The translations under genes and the position numbers were made by a program. The notes below the pieces were generated by a model. The model did not search any database, had not been told where the DNA came from, and saw only the letters and a list, made by a program, of their open reading frames with translations. Positions 26,071-35,043 of a DNA stretch of 64,000 bases are shown piece after piece (within the stretch, counting starts at the first letter, position 1; each line of letters begins with the position of its first letter). This DNA is from MPNP01 sp965221445 (GTDB taxonomy: Bacteria > Pseudomonadota > Alphaproteobacteria > Rhodobacterales > Rhodobacteraceae). The stretch lies in the NCBI GenBank assembly GCA_965221445.1, contig CBDCSF010000013.1, positions 620,001 to 684,000 of the forward strand. The letters run 5' to 3'.

Positions 26071-27456
26071 ATGATTAAAGATCCAGAAATTTTGGTTATA
26101 GGCGGGGGAAATGCTGGATTATGTTCTGCTTTGGCAGCTAGGGAACACACTTCCCGGAGAATCGTTGTCGTTGAAGTAGCACCCAAAGTTCTTCGGGGAG
26201 GAAACAGCAGACATACTCGCAATTTTCGCTGCAAGCATACAAAGAAACTCGGCCAACTATCCGGAGTATATGATGAAGACGAATTTCTGGAAGATTTACT
26301 GGAAGTAACACAGGGAAGCACGGACCTGGAACTAGCCAAGATGACCATCAGACAGTCTGAGGATTGTTATAGTTGGATGCAGTCAAATGGAGTTTACTTT
26401 CAGCCATCATTGAAAGGCACACTTTCACTTGGCCGAACCAATGCCTTTTTTTTAGGAGGAGGTAAAGCATTACTAAATGCCTATTATAATCGGGCAAAAA
26501 GTTTGGGAATCGAATTTCTTTACGAAACCAAAGCCATACACCTAAGGCTGGGATACAACAAGATTGAGCAAGTGGATTTACAAAATTCTAAGGGTGTCTT
26601 TTCTGTTTATCCCAAATCCATAATTGTAGGTTCGGGTGGATTTGAAGCCAATCTCGATTGGTTAGAAAAAGCTTGGGGGCCTCAAGCAAGGAACTTTCTT
26701 GTGAGAGGGACACCTTATAATCGTGGTGAAGTTTTAAGAGATTTATTGCAGCAGGGCTTACCCTCGGTTGGTGACCCAACCCAGTGCCATGCAGTAGCAA
26801 TTGATGGAAACGCACCAAAGTTTGATGGAGGGATAGTTACTCGAATCGATTGTGTACCCTTTTCCATCGTTGTCAATAGTAAGGGAGAAAGGTTTTACGA
26901 TGAGGGTGAAGATCTTTGGCCAAAGAGATATGCAATATGGGGGAGATTGATTGCCAATCAACCAGACCAGGTAGGATATGCTATTATTGATTCCACGAGT
27001 AAAGGTCTTTTCATGCCAACTGTGTCTCCACCTTTTAAAGCTGACACTATTGAGGAAATTGCCACTTATTTTGATCTTCCCAAAGAAGAATTGATAAGGA
27101 CTGTTGAATCTTTCAACAATAGTTGCCAGCCAGGTAAGTTTAACCCAGATGAATTGGATCAGCTATCCACAAAAGATTTGGTACCAAAAAAATCCAATTG
27201 GGCCAGACCAATTGAGAAACCTCCATTTTACGGATATGTGCTGCGGCCTGGAGTTACCTTTACATATTTGGGATTAAAAATTAACCAGCAGAGTCAGGTT
27301 CTTGGCAAAGAAGGACCAGTAACCAACCTGTGGGCTGCAGGCGAAATAATGGCTGGATCAATCCTCGGGCAAGGTTATCTTGCAGGTTTCGGAATGACAA
27401 TTGGTACAGTGTTTGGAAGAATTGCTGGAAGGGAAGCTGGTAAGTATGTCCACTGA
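26071..27456 (+). CDS. tcuA: FAD-dependent tricarballylate dehydrogenase-like protein
   Basis: 461 residues, fumarate reductase/succinate dehydrogenase flavoprotein fold. The FAD motif ILVIGGGNAGLCSALAARE opens the protein. RGGNSRHTRNFR is close to the TcuA signature, and the C-terminal LWAAGEIMAGSILGQGYLAGFGM is the conserved FAD/active-site end. TcuA oxidises tricarballylate to cis-aconitate and hands electrons to TcuB. The following gene is TcuB-like and overlaps it by eleven bases, supporting the pairing. The exact substrate is not certain: no tcuC transporter or tcuR regulator is adjacent, and related enzymes act on other dicarboxylic or tricarboxylic acids. Confidence 0.8.
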   Translation: MIKDPEILVIGGGNAGLCSALAAREHTSRRIVVVEVAPKVLRGGNSRHTRNFRCKHTKKLGQLSGVYDEDEFLEDLLEVTQGSTDLELAKMTIRQSEDCYSWMQSNGVYFQPSLKGTLSLGRTNAFFLGGGKALLNAYYNRAKSLGIEFLYETKAIHLRLGYNKIEQVDLQNSKGVFSVYPKSIIVGSGGFEANLDWLEKAWGPQARNFLVRGTPYNRGEVLRDLLQQGLPSVGDPTQCHAVAIDGNAPKFDGGIVTRIDCVPFSIVVNSKGERFYDEGEDLWPKRYAIWGRLIANQPDQVGYAIIDSTSKGLFMPTVSPPFKADTIEEIATYFDLPKEELIRTVESFNNSCQPGKFNPDELDQLSTKDLVPKKSNWARPIEKPPFYGYVLRPGVTFTYLGLKINQQSQVLGKEGPVTNLWAAGEIMAGSILGQGYLAGFGMTIGTVFGRIAGREAGKYVH

Positions 27457-28519
27457 ATACTGGAAAGAAGCCCAACGACAGTTGGAAATTTGCAATGCCT
27501 GTCGATATTGTGAAGGGTTCTGTTCAGTGTTCCCCTCGATTTCCAGAAATCAAACATTTACAGAAGGAACAATCTACCAACTTGCTAACCTTTGTCATGA
27601 TTGTCGGGGGTGTTACTATTCATGTCAATATACTGAACCTCATGAATTCAATTTGAATATTCCAGAGGTAATGTCCGAAGTACGTTATGAAACTTGGAAG
27701 ATGCACAGTTGGCCAAGGGGATTTTCTACCGTTTACGATCGTTCGGGTGTCCTAGTCGCAGGAATTCTGACCTTATCCATAGCCTTGATATTCTATTTTT
27801 CCCAATACCTTCGTCCTGAGAGTGGAGATGGGTTTTATGCCTTCTTATCCCACGGAATGATGCTTGCAATATTTATACCCTCCTTCATTGGTCCTTTAGT
27901 TATTGTCTATCTTTCCATCCAAAAGTATTGGAAAGCAATTGGAGGGGGCAAGGTCCATATGATGGATATTTATTCCACCTTGAAATCAATTGCTGAAATG
28001 CGAAACCTTGCTGGAGGTCATGGGGATGGATGTAATTTTGAAAATAAGGATAAATATACCAACACCAGAAAATGGTTTCACCAAGCCACCTTACTTGGTT
28101 TCTTGATGTGCTTTGCCTCTACATGCAGTGGGACAGTTCTCCATTACGGATTTGGACTGGAGGCTCCTTATGATTTGTTTTCTTTGCCCAAGCTATTTGG
28201 TGTTCCAGGTGGTTTCATTCTATGCCTTGGAACCGGAGGATTAGCTTGGCTGAAATTCAAGGCTGATGCCCAATTGGGTCGAAAATCTGCCTGGGGAGGT
28301 GAAATGGCTTTTGTTCTGCTATTGTTCTTTGTAAGTGCATCAGGGTTGTTGCTTTATGCATTCACAAATTCTTCTGCTGTTGGGATATTACTACCCATTC
28401 ATCTTGGCTCGGTACTTTGTTTCTTTCTGTTAATCCCCTATACGAAAATGGTACATGGGTTTTATAGAATGGCAGCGTTAATCAAGGATTGTTCAGAAAT
28501 TCGGCAAACCACCAATTAA
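27446..28519 (+). CDS. tcuB: TcuB/CitB-type membrane iron-sulfur electron-transfer protein
   Basis: 357 residues from the ATG at 27446, which starts the conserved protein (MSTEYWKEAQRQLEICNACRYCEGFC). An earlier in-frame start within tcuA gives an unlikely extension. Two cluster motifs (CNACRYCEGFC and CHDCRGCYYSC) in the first 80 residues should hold iron-sulfur clusters. About six membrane spans follow, with histidines (HKH-type at about 160-250) that could hold haem. TcuB reoxidises reduced TcuA and passes electrons to the quinone pool. The gene overlaps tcuA and converges with the NicX-like gene at 28516. Confidence 0.8.
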   Translation: MSTEYWKEAQRQLEICNACRYCEGFCSVFPSISRNQTFTEGTIYQLANLCHDCRGCYYSCQYTEPHEFNLNIPEVMSEVRYETWKMHSWPRGFSTVYDRSGVLVAGILTLSIALIFYFSQYLRPESGDGFYAFLSHGMMLAIFIPSFIGPLVIVYLSIQKYWKAIGGGKVHMMDIYSTLKSIAEMRNLAGGHGDGCNFENKDKYTNTRKWFHQATLLGFLMCFASTCSGTVLHYGFGLEAPYDLFSLPKLFGVPGGFILCLGTGGLAWLKFKADAQLGRKSAWGGEMAFVLLLFFVSASGLLLYAFTNSSAVGILLPIHLGSVLCFFLLIPYTKMVHGFYRMAALIKDCSEIRQTTN

Positions 28520-29592
28520 GGACACAAGCCAATTTCTCTTCCGGGATGATCAATAAGTTGTTTAATATCAGGATATTGATCTAGTATTTCGTTTACTCCT
28601 GGTAATTTTTGAGGGTTGAATTTACCGTTAGACCATATTTCAATCCCGTCTACAGAGATGGTTGGATCAACTACATTCCATGCAATTTCTCCTGGAGGTT
28701 GATTCCCACAGGTATGGAAATGTAATAATCTTGGGTTTCCAAAACTTGTACTACACCAGACCGAAGGATTGACCTTAAAACTTTCTGTATAGATATTTCC
28801 TGGGTGAATTCCGGCATGCCAGGAAAAAACCCTGTTTCTGTCCAACCCAAATCTCTCTGAAACATAATCGTAATGGTTATTAGCCTTTTCCACATCAGAG
28901 GGCTTCCCTTCAAACCCTAACAAACGCTCCCCCTCAAAGAAAACAAACAGAGTTTCATCCAATTCCAGAAAGTAATTTGGATAAAAGTTACAACACGTAC
29001 CCACCAGGAAACCGGGAACAGCCAGTTTCCCCTTGAAACTGTTGGATGATATGGGTGAAAATACCATCATTGGGTAACGAGTTACGTGAACTTCCCCCTC
29101 CTTACCCATTAGCAAATCACCCGACCCTGAAAAACTCGTTCCTCTGGGACAGGTAACCTTAATTTCTTTGGCCATGGACATATAACCGTCCAGGTGGGAT
29201 TCCAGTTTACAAAACCCCTCAAAGTCCACACTGCCAAAACCTGACACCAACCTGGGTGTGGTAGAGGCATAATTCATAATTGTCTTTGAACAATTAGGGA
29301 AATCCTGAAACCTCAGCTGGTCCAATAATCTGGCAAACGAAACAACAATATCCACTTTCTCCATCAGCTGTACAATTGAGGGGCTGATGGTTGGTTTCTC
29401 AGGACAAAATGGAATCTCAATTACTTCAGGATTCGCACCGAGCTTTTTACAATATTTGCATGCGTGGGAAACAATATTTAAATCACAAAATCCATATTCT
29501 TCTTCTTCGTGAACAATCAATACCTTGGTGTCTTCTTCAATTTTTGCACATTTAACCAATAAGTTATGCAATCCTATGTCAATATCATTCAT
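28516..29592 (-). CDS. M29-aminopeptidase / NicX-like metal-enzyme family protein
   Basis: 358 residues from the Met at 29592; a frame extending to 29670 exists but adds an unlikely hydrophobic stretch. The N-terminal part (LLVKCAKIEEDTKVLIVHEEEEYGFCDLNIVSHACKYCKKLGA) resembles the first domain of thermophilic M29 aminopeptidases and 2,5-dihydroxypyridine 5,6-dioxygenase (NicX). The C-terminal HAGIHPGNIYTESFKVNPSVWCSTSFGNPRLLHFHTCG supplies His/Glu residues where those enzymes bind their metal. Whether it is a ring-cleaving dioxygenase or a peptidase cannot be decided. Its neighbours (tcuAB, desaturase, Rieske ferredoxin) favour a catabolic role. There is no clear Shine-Dalgarno, so the start is uncertain. 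Confidence 0.6.
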   Translation of the reverse strand: MNDIDIGLHNLLVKCAKIEEDTKVLIVHEEEEYGFCDLNIVSHACKYCKKLGANPEVIEIPFCPEKPTISPSIVQLMEKVDIVVSFARLLDQLRFQDFPNCSKTIMNYASTTPRLVSGFGSVDFEGFCKLESHLDGYMSMAKEIKVTCPRGTSFSGSGDLLMGKEGEVHVTRYPMMVFSPISSNSFKGKLAVPGFLVGTCCNFYPNYFLELDETLFVFFEGERLLGFEGKPSDVEKANNHYDYVSERFGLDRNRVFSWHAGIHPGNIYTESFKVNPSVWCSTSFGNPRLLHFHTCGNQPPGEIAWNVVDPTISVDGIEIWSNGKFNPQKLPGVNEILDQYPDIKQLIDHPGREIGLCP

Positions 29593-29767
29593 GTCAAAAA
29601 GCCGAAAATTGGCCAAATAAATTCTGCTAATTGAAATCAAGTACCAAAAATTATTAATAATTAAAAACAACTAGTTTGCTTGTCGTTTAGAGGAAAAGTT
29701 TTTGTATAAGTTCTCATCTCAGGTTTCAGATTCCCCACGGATAAAAGAAGAATTAGGAAAAAGATAA

Positions 29768-30733
29768 ATGGCTGAAGAGGTTCTTACTCCGATTACTCAG
29801 GCCATGAAGGATGGGGTACTTACACGAAAGGAATTAAAGGATTTGATGACTAGGTCCAATAAGGACGGGTTGATTCACTTTTTAATCTTTATCCTTAGTT
29901 ATTGCATATCTGGTACTCTGATCTGGTTTTCCCTCGGTACCCCTTGGGTAGTACCAGCCATGTTCATTCATGGAATTATTTTGGTACACCATTTTTCACT
30001 TCAGCACGAGTGCTGCCATTACACCCCGTTTAAAACCAGGTGGCTAAATGAGATCATCGGCAATTACTGTGGTTTCGTTTTAGTTATTCCCAATAAATTT
30101 TTTAGATACGAACACTGCAATCATCATACCTATACGCAAATACTGGGGAAAGACCCAGAACTCATTGAACTCCCGATTTCAGTGTGGAAATACCTGTGGT
30201 ATGTTTCTTCCATCCCTTATTGGAAATCCAAGTTCGGCGAGTTATTCCGACATTCTTTAGGTAGTATTTCAGAGGTAGAGAAGGAATTCATCCCCCCTGA
30301 AGAACATTCTGCTGTAATACTGGAAGCCAGACTCTATACCTTGGGTTATATCGTTATTCTACTCGCCAGTTGGTTTTTGGGATGGTGGGGTATAATTTGG
30401 TTCTGGTGGCTGCCTGTCTTTATCGGTGAGCCTGTGATGAGGGCCATCAGAATGGCGGAACATGTCGGCAGACCCAACATAACCGATATGAAAGAAAATA
30501 CCCGCACAAGCCTGGTTTCACTGCCCATGAGATTTTTGTGTTGGAATATGAATTATCATGCCGAACATCATTATGCTTCCTCAATACCATTTCATGCACT
30601 GCCAAAACTTCACACTAAACTCGAAGGGTTTGTTCATGTAGAGAAAAGAGGGTATTGGGGGGCTCATGTGGATATAATTTCTCAAATCATTGGGGTTAAA
30701 CCCAGATCAGATAGGCAAGAGAGCCATAAATAG
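29768..30733 (+). CDS. Membrane fatty-acid desaturase / hydroxylase-family di-iron enzyme
   Basis: 321 residues. Three histidine boxes are visible: HECCHY (about 79-83, with LVHHFSLQ just before), EHCNHHTYT, and NYHAEHHYASS near residue 265. These are the di-iron ligands of the integral-membrane desaturase/hydroxylase superfamily. Four hydrophobic spans flank the boxes (LIFILSYCISGTLIWFSL, TPWVVPAMFIHGIILV, GYIVILLASWFLGWWG and IIWFWWLPVFIGEPV). A good ribosome-binding site (TTAGGAAAAAGATAA) precedes the ATG. It is two bases upstream of a Rieske ferredoxin gene, which may supply its electrons. The pair could hydroxylate or desaturate a small lipophilic substrate; which is unknown. Confidence 0.8.
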   Translation: MAEEVLTPITQAMKDGVLTRKELKDLMTRSNKDGLIHFLIFILSYCISGTLIWFSLGTPWVVPAMFIHGIILVHHFSLQHECCHYTPFKTRWLNEIIGNYCGFVLVIPNKFFRYEHCNHHTYTQILGKDPELIELPISVWKYLWYVSSIPYWKSKFGELFRHSLGSISEVEKEFIPPEEHSAVILEARLYTLGYIVILLASWFLGWWGIIWFWWLPVFIGEPVMRAIRMAEHVGRPNITDMKENTRTSLVSLPMRFLCWNMNYHAEHHYASSIPFHALPKLHTKLEGFVHVEKRGYWGAHVDIISQIIGVKPRSDRQESHK

Positions 30734-30735
30734 TA

Positions 30736-31050
30736 ATGAAAGAAAAGTTTTGGCAGGATTTACTTCCAATCTCTGACTTGGAAAAAAATGATGTTACACC
30801 GGCAAAATTCGGGTCACTGGATATGGCTGTTTATGACACAGTTGATGGGATTTTTGTCAGCTTGGCGAAGTGTACGCATCAAGGTGCAAATCTCTGCTAT
30901 GGGTATTTTGATGGTAAAACAATTGAATGCCCCCTTCACCAGGGCCTTTTTGATACGCGGACAGGAGAACCGATAGCCAGCCCAGCAACAAAAAAACTAA
31001 TCATGGTGGAAGCCAGAATTCATGGTGATATGGTGCAAATACATAGATAA
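30736..31050 (+). CDS. Rieske-type ferredoxin
   Basis: 104 residues. The [2Fe-2S] Rieske motifs C46-T-H48 and C65-P-L-H68 are intact (KCTHQGANLCYGYFDGK and ECPLHQGLFD). The product is soluble with no signal peptide. Such ferredoxins hand single electrons to oxygenases. Its start lies two bases after the desaturase-like gene, implying partnership with that di-iron enzyme. It could also serve the Rieske oxygenase at 35 kb. Confidence 0.93.
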   Translation: MKEKFWQDLLPISDLEKNDVTPAKFGSLDMAVYDTVDGIFVSLAKCTHQGANLCYGYFDGKTIECPLHQGLFDTRTGEPIASPATKKLIMVEARIHGDMVQIHR

Positions 31051-31357
31051 AATAATTGTTTGGATTACGGGTAATTGAAGCAGGGATGGTTAATTCCAGA
31101 TCATAAACTTTCTCTAAAATTTGGCTTTTCTGTTAGCTTTATCGGGAATACTCACCATTTATAGACAAAGCCCTAACTTATTAGGTGAAATTAAGTTTTG
31201 AACAGGAATAATATAAAATTCTAACATATTTAATTTGTGGTGGTGGATTTCTATCGAAATTGATAACAAGCATAGGGCAACATGGGCGAATTCCCGGCTT
31301 GGTAGGTTCTAAATTAGATTCGAGAATAATGTTTAACAATGAAGTCAGGGTTTTGGT
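31051..31357 (+). other. Intergenic stretch, no gene seen
   Basis: 307 bases of AT-rich DNA between the Rieske ferredoxin gene and the two-gene cassette. I see no open frame of substance and no strong inverted repeat. It should hold the promoter of the cassette, but I could not pick one out with confidence. Confidence 0.5.
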
Positions 31358-33076
31358 TTGAAGGTGGATAATCAGATTCAAAAAAGATTGGTTAAGGCTG
31401 ATCAAAAATCTGAATTGATAACATTGATATTAAACCTTTCTGCTGAGGTAGAATCGCAACACCTAAGCAAACTTCTTTCTACCCTACACAATATAGGAGA
31501 GATAAATCTTTTATCATCAGAAAATATAAATTCTGTTTCTAATCTTGAAAACAACAACTTTTGGATGATTGTGGACCCTTTGATTCTTTCAATACCTAAT
31601 TTGAAAAGTAGTTATAAAAAAGTTCAGATTTTTGTTGAAGCCCTCGTAAATAAGGCTGGTAAAGATTTAACCGCCAATATGCCCTATCAATCCTTCATAG
31701 AATGGTGCAAATTAAATCCAGATGAAGCAAAAAAAATTATTTTAGCAGCTAAAGAACACGATACAGATAGTATGCGTTCAGCTGTATATGCTATTCATGG
31801 CCTTGGAGAATTCCAGAATGTCGTTGCATTTTTGAACCACAAGGAACCAAATCTTCGGGAAATTGGATTTAACGCTTTAGGATTTTGGGATAATATTTCA
31901 GATGTAGATACTCAAATTGGTTTAGACCATTGCTTAACTGCAATCCAGGATGGAGAGGGAAAAGCGGTACGAAAAGTTGCAATAGAAGCTGCTTTCCGCC
32001 TTTGGGATAAGGATAGTAGAACAAGTACATCACTTCAGGACGAATTCATTGACTGTTTGCTTAAAGAATCGGACGATAGTGATTTGGTACAATTATGTGC
32101 CTTGCTCTTTTACTGCCCGAAAGCTTCATCAGCACAAACAATCAGAAAAATCCTTCAAGCATCAAAACAGATTTGTACCAATTTTGAATCTGCAGTACTC
32201 TGGATTGATAAAGCGCTCACGTGGAGAGATGAGCGATGGTTGTTTCCAGCTATAGTTGATTTTTTTGAAAGCTTCATTCCTAAATTTGACCGCCCCCCGA
32301 CATGCGATCAACTCCACAACTTTTGTAAGTGGACAATGATGGATTCTGAGTGCAGTTCTTTCTTGTTCTCGCGTTGGTTAAATGAAGGTGATACAAAGCT
32401 TTGTGAATTTCTTGCTGAAATTGTTGAATTGGAGTTCGAAAATAACGCAGTTATAACTCTTCAAAAAAATGATCTTCCCAATAAAGGTGATGATCAAATC
32501 TTTCTTGCTAAAAAATGCATCGGGTTTCTTTGGTTTTATCCAATTACAGCCGCTTCTATACTTCTATGTCTTATTAAGTATGGAAACAAAGATGTACGTG
32601 AATATACAGAAGAATTATTATGGTTTCCTCTTTTGTTGAGCTATCCAGGCGAATTCAAAACATACTTGGAGGAGCAGAAAAGAAACAGATCAAAAAGGAT
32701 CAAAACAGCCATTAAAAATCTTTTGGATAGACATTCGGCATATTCGAAAGAGTTAGAACAAGCCCAGGTAATTAATGAACTTGAACCTTCGGATATGGCG
32801 AAGCGAGCAGTGGCCTTAAAGGATATTCAGAGGAATTACAAGATCCAAAAAGACGGCCTAGAGAGATCTGCATTTAATCCCGCGTTTTCTCAGAAATCCA
32901 CGCTACTCTATGGAAATAAATGCTTTAATATGGTTACCGGTATTAAAGGGAAGAAGTACCCCGATATAAGCTCGTTGAGAGAAATTTCCACTAGTTTTGA
33001 ATTACCTAAACTATTCGTGTTTGATCCAGCGGGTTTAAACCGATTAGTAGTAGTCTCTAGAGCAGAACAAAAATAA
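31358..33076 (+). CDS. HEAT-like helical-repeat protein, first gene of a two-gene cassette
   Basis: 572 residues, predicted soluble, rich in Lys, Glu and Leu. The middle region has HEAT-type helical repeats, for example SMRSAVYAIHGLGEF, then VVAFLNHKEPNLREIGFNAL and KAVRKVAIEAAFRLWD, spaced about 35-40 residues apart. The C-terminal half is further helical and Trp-rich. I recognise no catalytic motif. The frame opens with TTG at 31358 (a GTG two codons on is also possible), and no in-frame ATG lies near. The next gene starts four bases after the stop, so the two are coupled. Base composition is more AT-rich and codon use plainer than the flanking catabolic genes, which suggests transfer. A scaffold or sensor for the nuclease-like partner is an inference. 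Confidence 0.7.
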   Translation: MKVDNQIQKRLVKADQKSELITLILNLSAEVESQHLSKLLSTLHNIGEINLLSSENINSVSNLENNNFWMIVDPLILSIPNLKSSYKKVQIFVEALVNKAGKDLTANMPYQSFIEWCKLNPDEAKKIILAAKEHDTDSMRSAVYAIHGLGEFQNVVAFLNHKEPNLREIGFNALGFWDNISDVDTQIGLDHCLTAIQDGEGKAVRKVAIEAAFRLWDKDSRTSTSLQDEFIDCLLKESDDSDLVQLCALLFYCPKASSAQTIRKILQASKQICTNFESAVLWIDKALTWRDERWLFPAIVDFFESFIPKFDRPPTCDQLHNFCKWTMMDSECSSFLFSRWLNEGDTKLCEFLAEIVELEFENNAVITLQKNDLPNKGDDQIFLAKKCIGFLWFYPITAASILLCLIKYGNKDVREYTEELLWFPLLLSYPGEFKTYLEEQKRNRSKRIKTAIKNLLDRHSAYSKELEQAQVINELEPSDMAKRAVALKDIQRNYKIQKDGLERSAFNPAFSQKSTLLYGNKCFNMVTGIKGKKYPDISSLREISTSFELPKLFVFDPAGLNRLVVVSRAEQK

Positions 33077-33079
33077 ATT

Positions 33080-34795
33080 ATGAGAATTATATTAAAAGAA
33101 TACCTCGCGTCACTCAAAGAGCGGGATGAACTAGATAAGGCCGTACTACCAAACCTTCTATCCCAGATGGGTCTGAAAGTAAATGAAACACCGATGAAAG
33201 GTAATAGGCAGTATGGCGTTGATATTGCAGCGATAGGTAAATTGAAAGGTGATAATCGTCACTACTTATATCTTTTCTGTGTAAAAGCAGGGGATGTGGG
33301 TCGCATAGAATGGGGAACAGGAACTCAATCCATTCGGACTCAACTACTGGAGATTATGGATGATTATCTACAAATTTGTATCCCTAGCGAATACAAAAAC
33401 CTACAAGTAAAGATCTGCCTGTGTTTGGGAGGTGAACTTAAGCAAAACGTTAAAATTAATTGGTCAAATTTCACTAATAAATTTACTTCAGATGAAATTC
33501 AGTTTGAGCTTTGGAATGGAGATGTTCTGGCTGAGTACATGGAGAAATCGTTGTTGGCACGTGAATTACTGGGTGTTGATTCAAGGAGTAAATTTCTGAA
33601 AGCCTTGGCGATGGTTAATGAACCTGAAGTATGTTACAACCACACTTACAATTTATTGAACACTTTGATTCCAGAAAAAATTCAGAAAGATAATGATCGT
33701 CTCTTAAAACTCAGACAGTCCTACATTTGTTTGCATGCTATTTGTGCTTGGGCAATTGATGCAAAAAACCTTGATGTGGTTTATAGGATTTCGGAACTTG
33801 GTTTACTGTTTTGTTGGGATGCCATAAGGCATCTGAAACCCGAGACAAAGCCTACAAAGAATCAAAAGATAGACTTATACTACGGGATTTTGTGGCAGTA
33901 TGTATTGCTGTATTTGTCAAATTCTGAATTATACTTTGAAAAGGTGGTTTATCCACATGCAGACAAGTTGCACGCTCTTTCAGCATCTGTAAAATCTAAA
34001 GAGCCTATTGATGTAAACCTCGCCATGTTTGATCTTTTGGGCCGTATGGCTGTTAGAGCACTTTGGACAGTTATTCTTGGAAAGGCAAATTCAGATAGAA
34101 ACCCTGAATATTCTGAAACACTTCTAAATCAAACGACCAAGATTGTTGATAAACTCGTAAACCTGATCAACAATAATCCCACCCTACATTCACCCTTTAA
34201 AGACGATCACATGATTGATATCGCATTGGTGATGTATCTGGCACAACAAACTGGATCTGTGGAACGCTTCCTTCCCTGGTTACATTCTTTGGCTGAAATA
34301 ACAACATTTGAATTATTTACAAACTCGAAATATCCAACCTGTTTCAAGGATTACAATAAGCTCCTTGTTCACCCCTTGAAAAATGATCAACAGTATCGGA
34401 ATGAAGCTTGCGCAGGAAGTATTTTATACCCTTACCTATTTTTCTGGTTGCTAAACGGAGCATCAAACATCCAGATTGATCATTTTACAGATTGTTTAGG
34501 CGCCAAAATTCCAAATTGTACACATCAAGCATGGTTTCCAGATAAAAAAACTGATCAAATGATTTGGCGAGGTGAAATCGACCACGGTATTGCAGTTATT
34601 AACCTTTCTCCAAGAATAGGGAAAGAAAACTTTGTTAAAAACCTTAATGATTCGATCAAACATTGCAGGGAAATTGAGGACATTTCGGCCATACAGAGGC
34701 GTTTGATTCCTCTCTTACTGAGTGCTTGTCGTCACTATCGAGTGCCAGTACCACCAAGACTTTGGATTGCAAATCAACTAATTACAACACACTAA
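33080..34795 (+). CDS. Probable PD-(D/E)XK-nuclease-fold protein, second gene of a two-gene cassette
   Basis: 571 residues, soluble. Residues about 10-160 look like a restriction-endonuclease-like fold: LKERDELDKAVLPNLLSQMG (helix with possible first acid), RQYGVDIAAIG (the Asp of the PD motif), then the strand YLYLFCVKAGDVGR. There the xK of (D/E)xK is present but the usual Glu/Gln is replaced by Cys-Val. The remaining 400 residues are helical with no motif I recognise. The pattern of VDI, KAGD and a following W-G-TQSIR region recalls uncharacterised proteins found near defence genes, from memory only. It begins four bases after the helical-repeat gene. Active-site integrity is uncertain because of the atypical (D/E)XK. 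Confidence 0.65.
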   Translation: MRIILKEYLASLKERDELDKAVLPNLLSQMGLKVNETPMKGNRQYGVDIAAIGKLKGDNRHYLYLFCVKAGDVGRIEWGTGTQSIRTQLLEIMDDYLQICIPSEYKNLQVKICLCLGGELKQNVKINWSNFTNKFTSDEIQFELWNGDVLAEYMEKSLLARELLGVDSRSKFLKALAMVNEPEVCYNHTYNLLNTLIPEKIQKDNDRLLKLRQSYICLHAICAWAIDAKNLDVVYRISELGLLFCWDAIRHLKPETKPTKNQKIDLYYGILWQYVLLYLSNSELYFEKVVYPHADKLHALSASVKSKEPIDVNLAMFDLLGRMAVRALWTVILGKANSDRNPEYSETLLNQTTKIVDKLVNLINNNPTLHSPFKDDHMIDIALVMYLAQQTGSVERFLPWLHSLAEITTFELFTNSKYPTCFKDYNKLLVHPLKNDQQYRNEACAGSILYPYLFFWLLNGASNIQIDHFTDCLGAKIPNCTHQAWFPDKKTDQMIWRGEIDHGIAVINLSPRIGKENFVKNLNDSIKHCREIEDISAIQRRLIPLLLSACRHYRVPVPPRLWIANQLITTH

Positions 34796-35043
34796 TCTTC
34801 ACTAACACATGTCTTTAGTTGATTAGCACATATTTGAAAACTACCTTCACAGATAATGACACGCTCCATCAATTATATTGATACTTGATTAACCATCAGG
34901 TCTTTCAACACACTACTCTTTCCTTTATTGTTTAATTTGATCGTTGATTTGAACTTTATTCACACTTGAAAATATTCCAAAACTTGGTCAAAATAATTGG
35001 CGAGCCTAAACTTTTACAGAAATTACTGAACTAAGGAAAGTAT

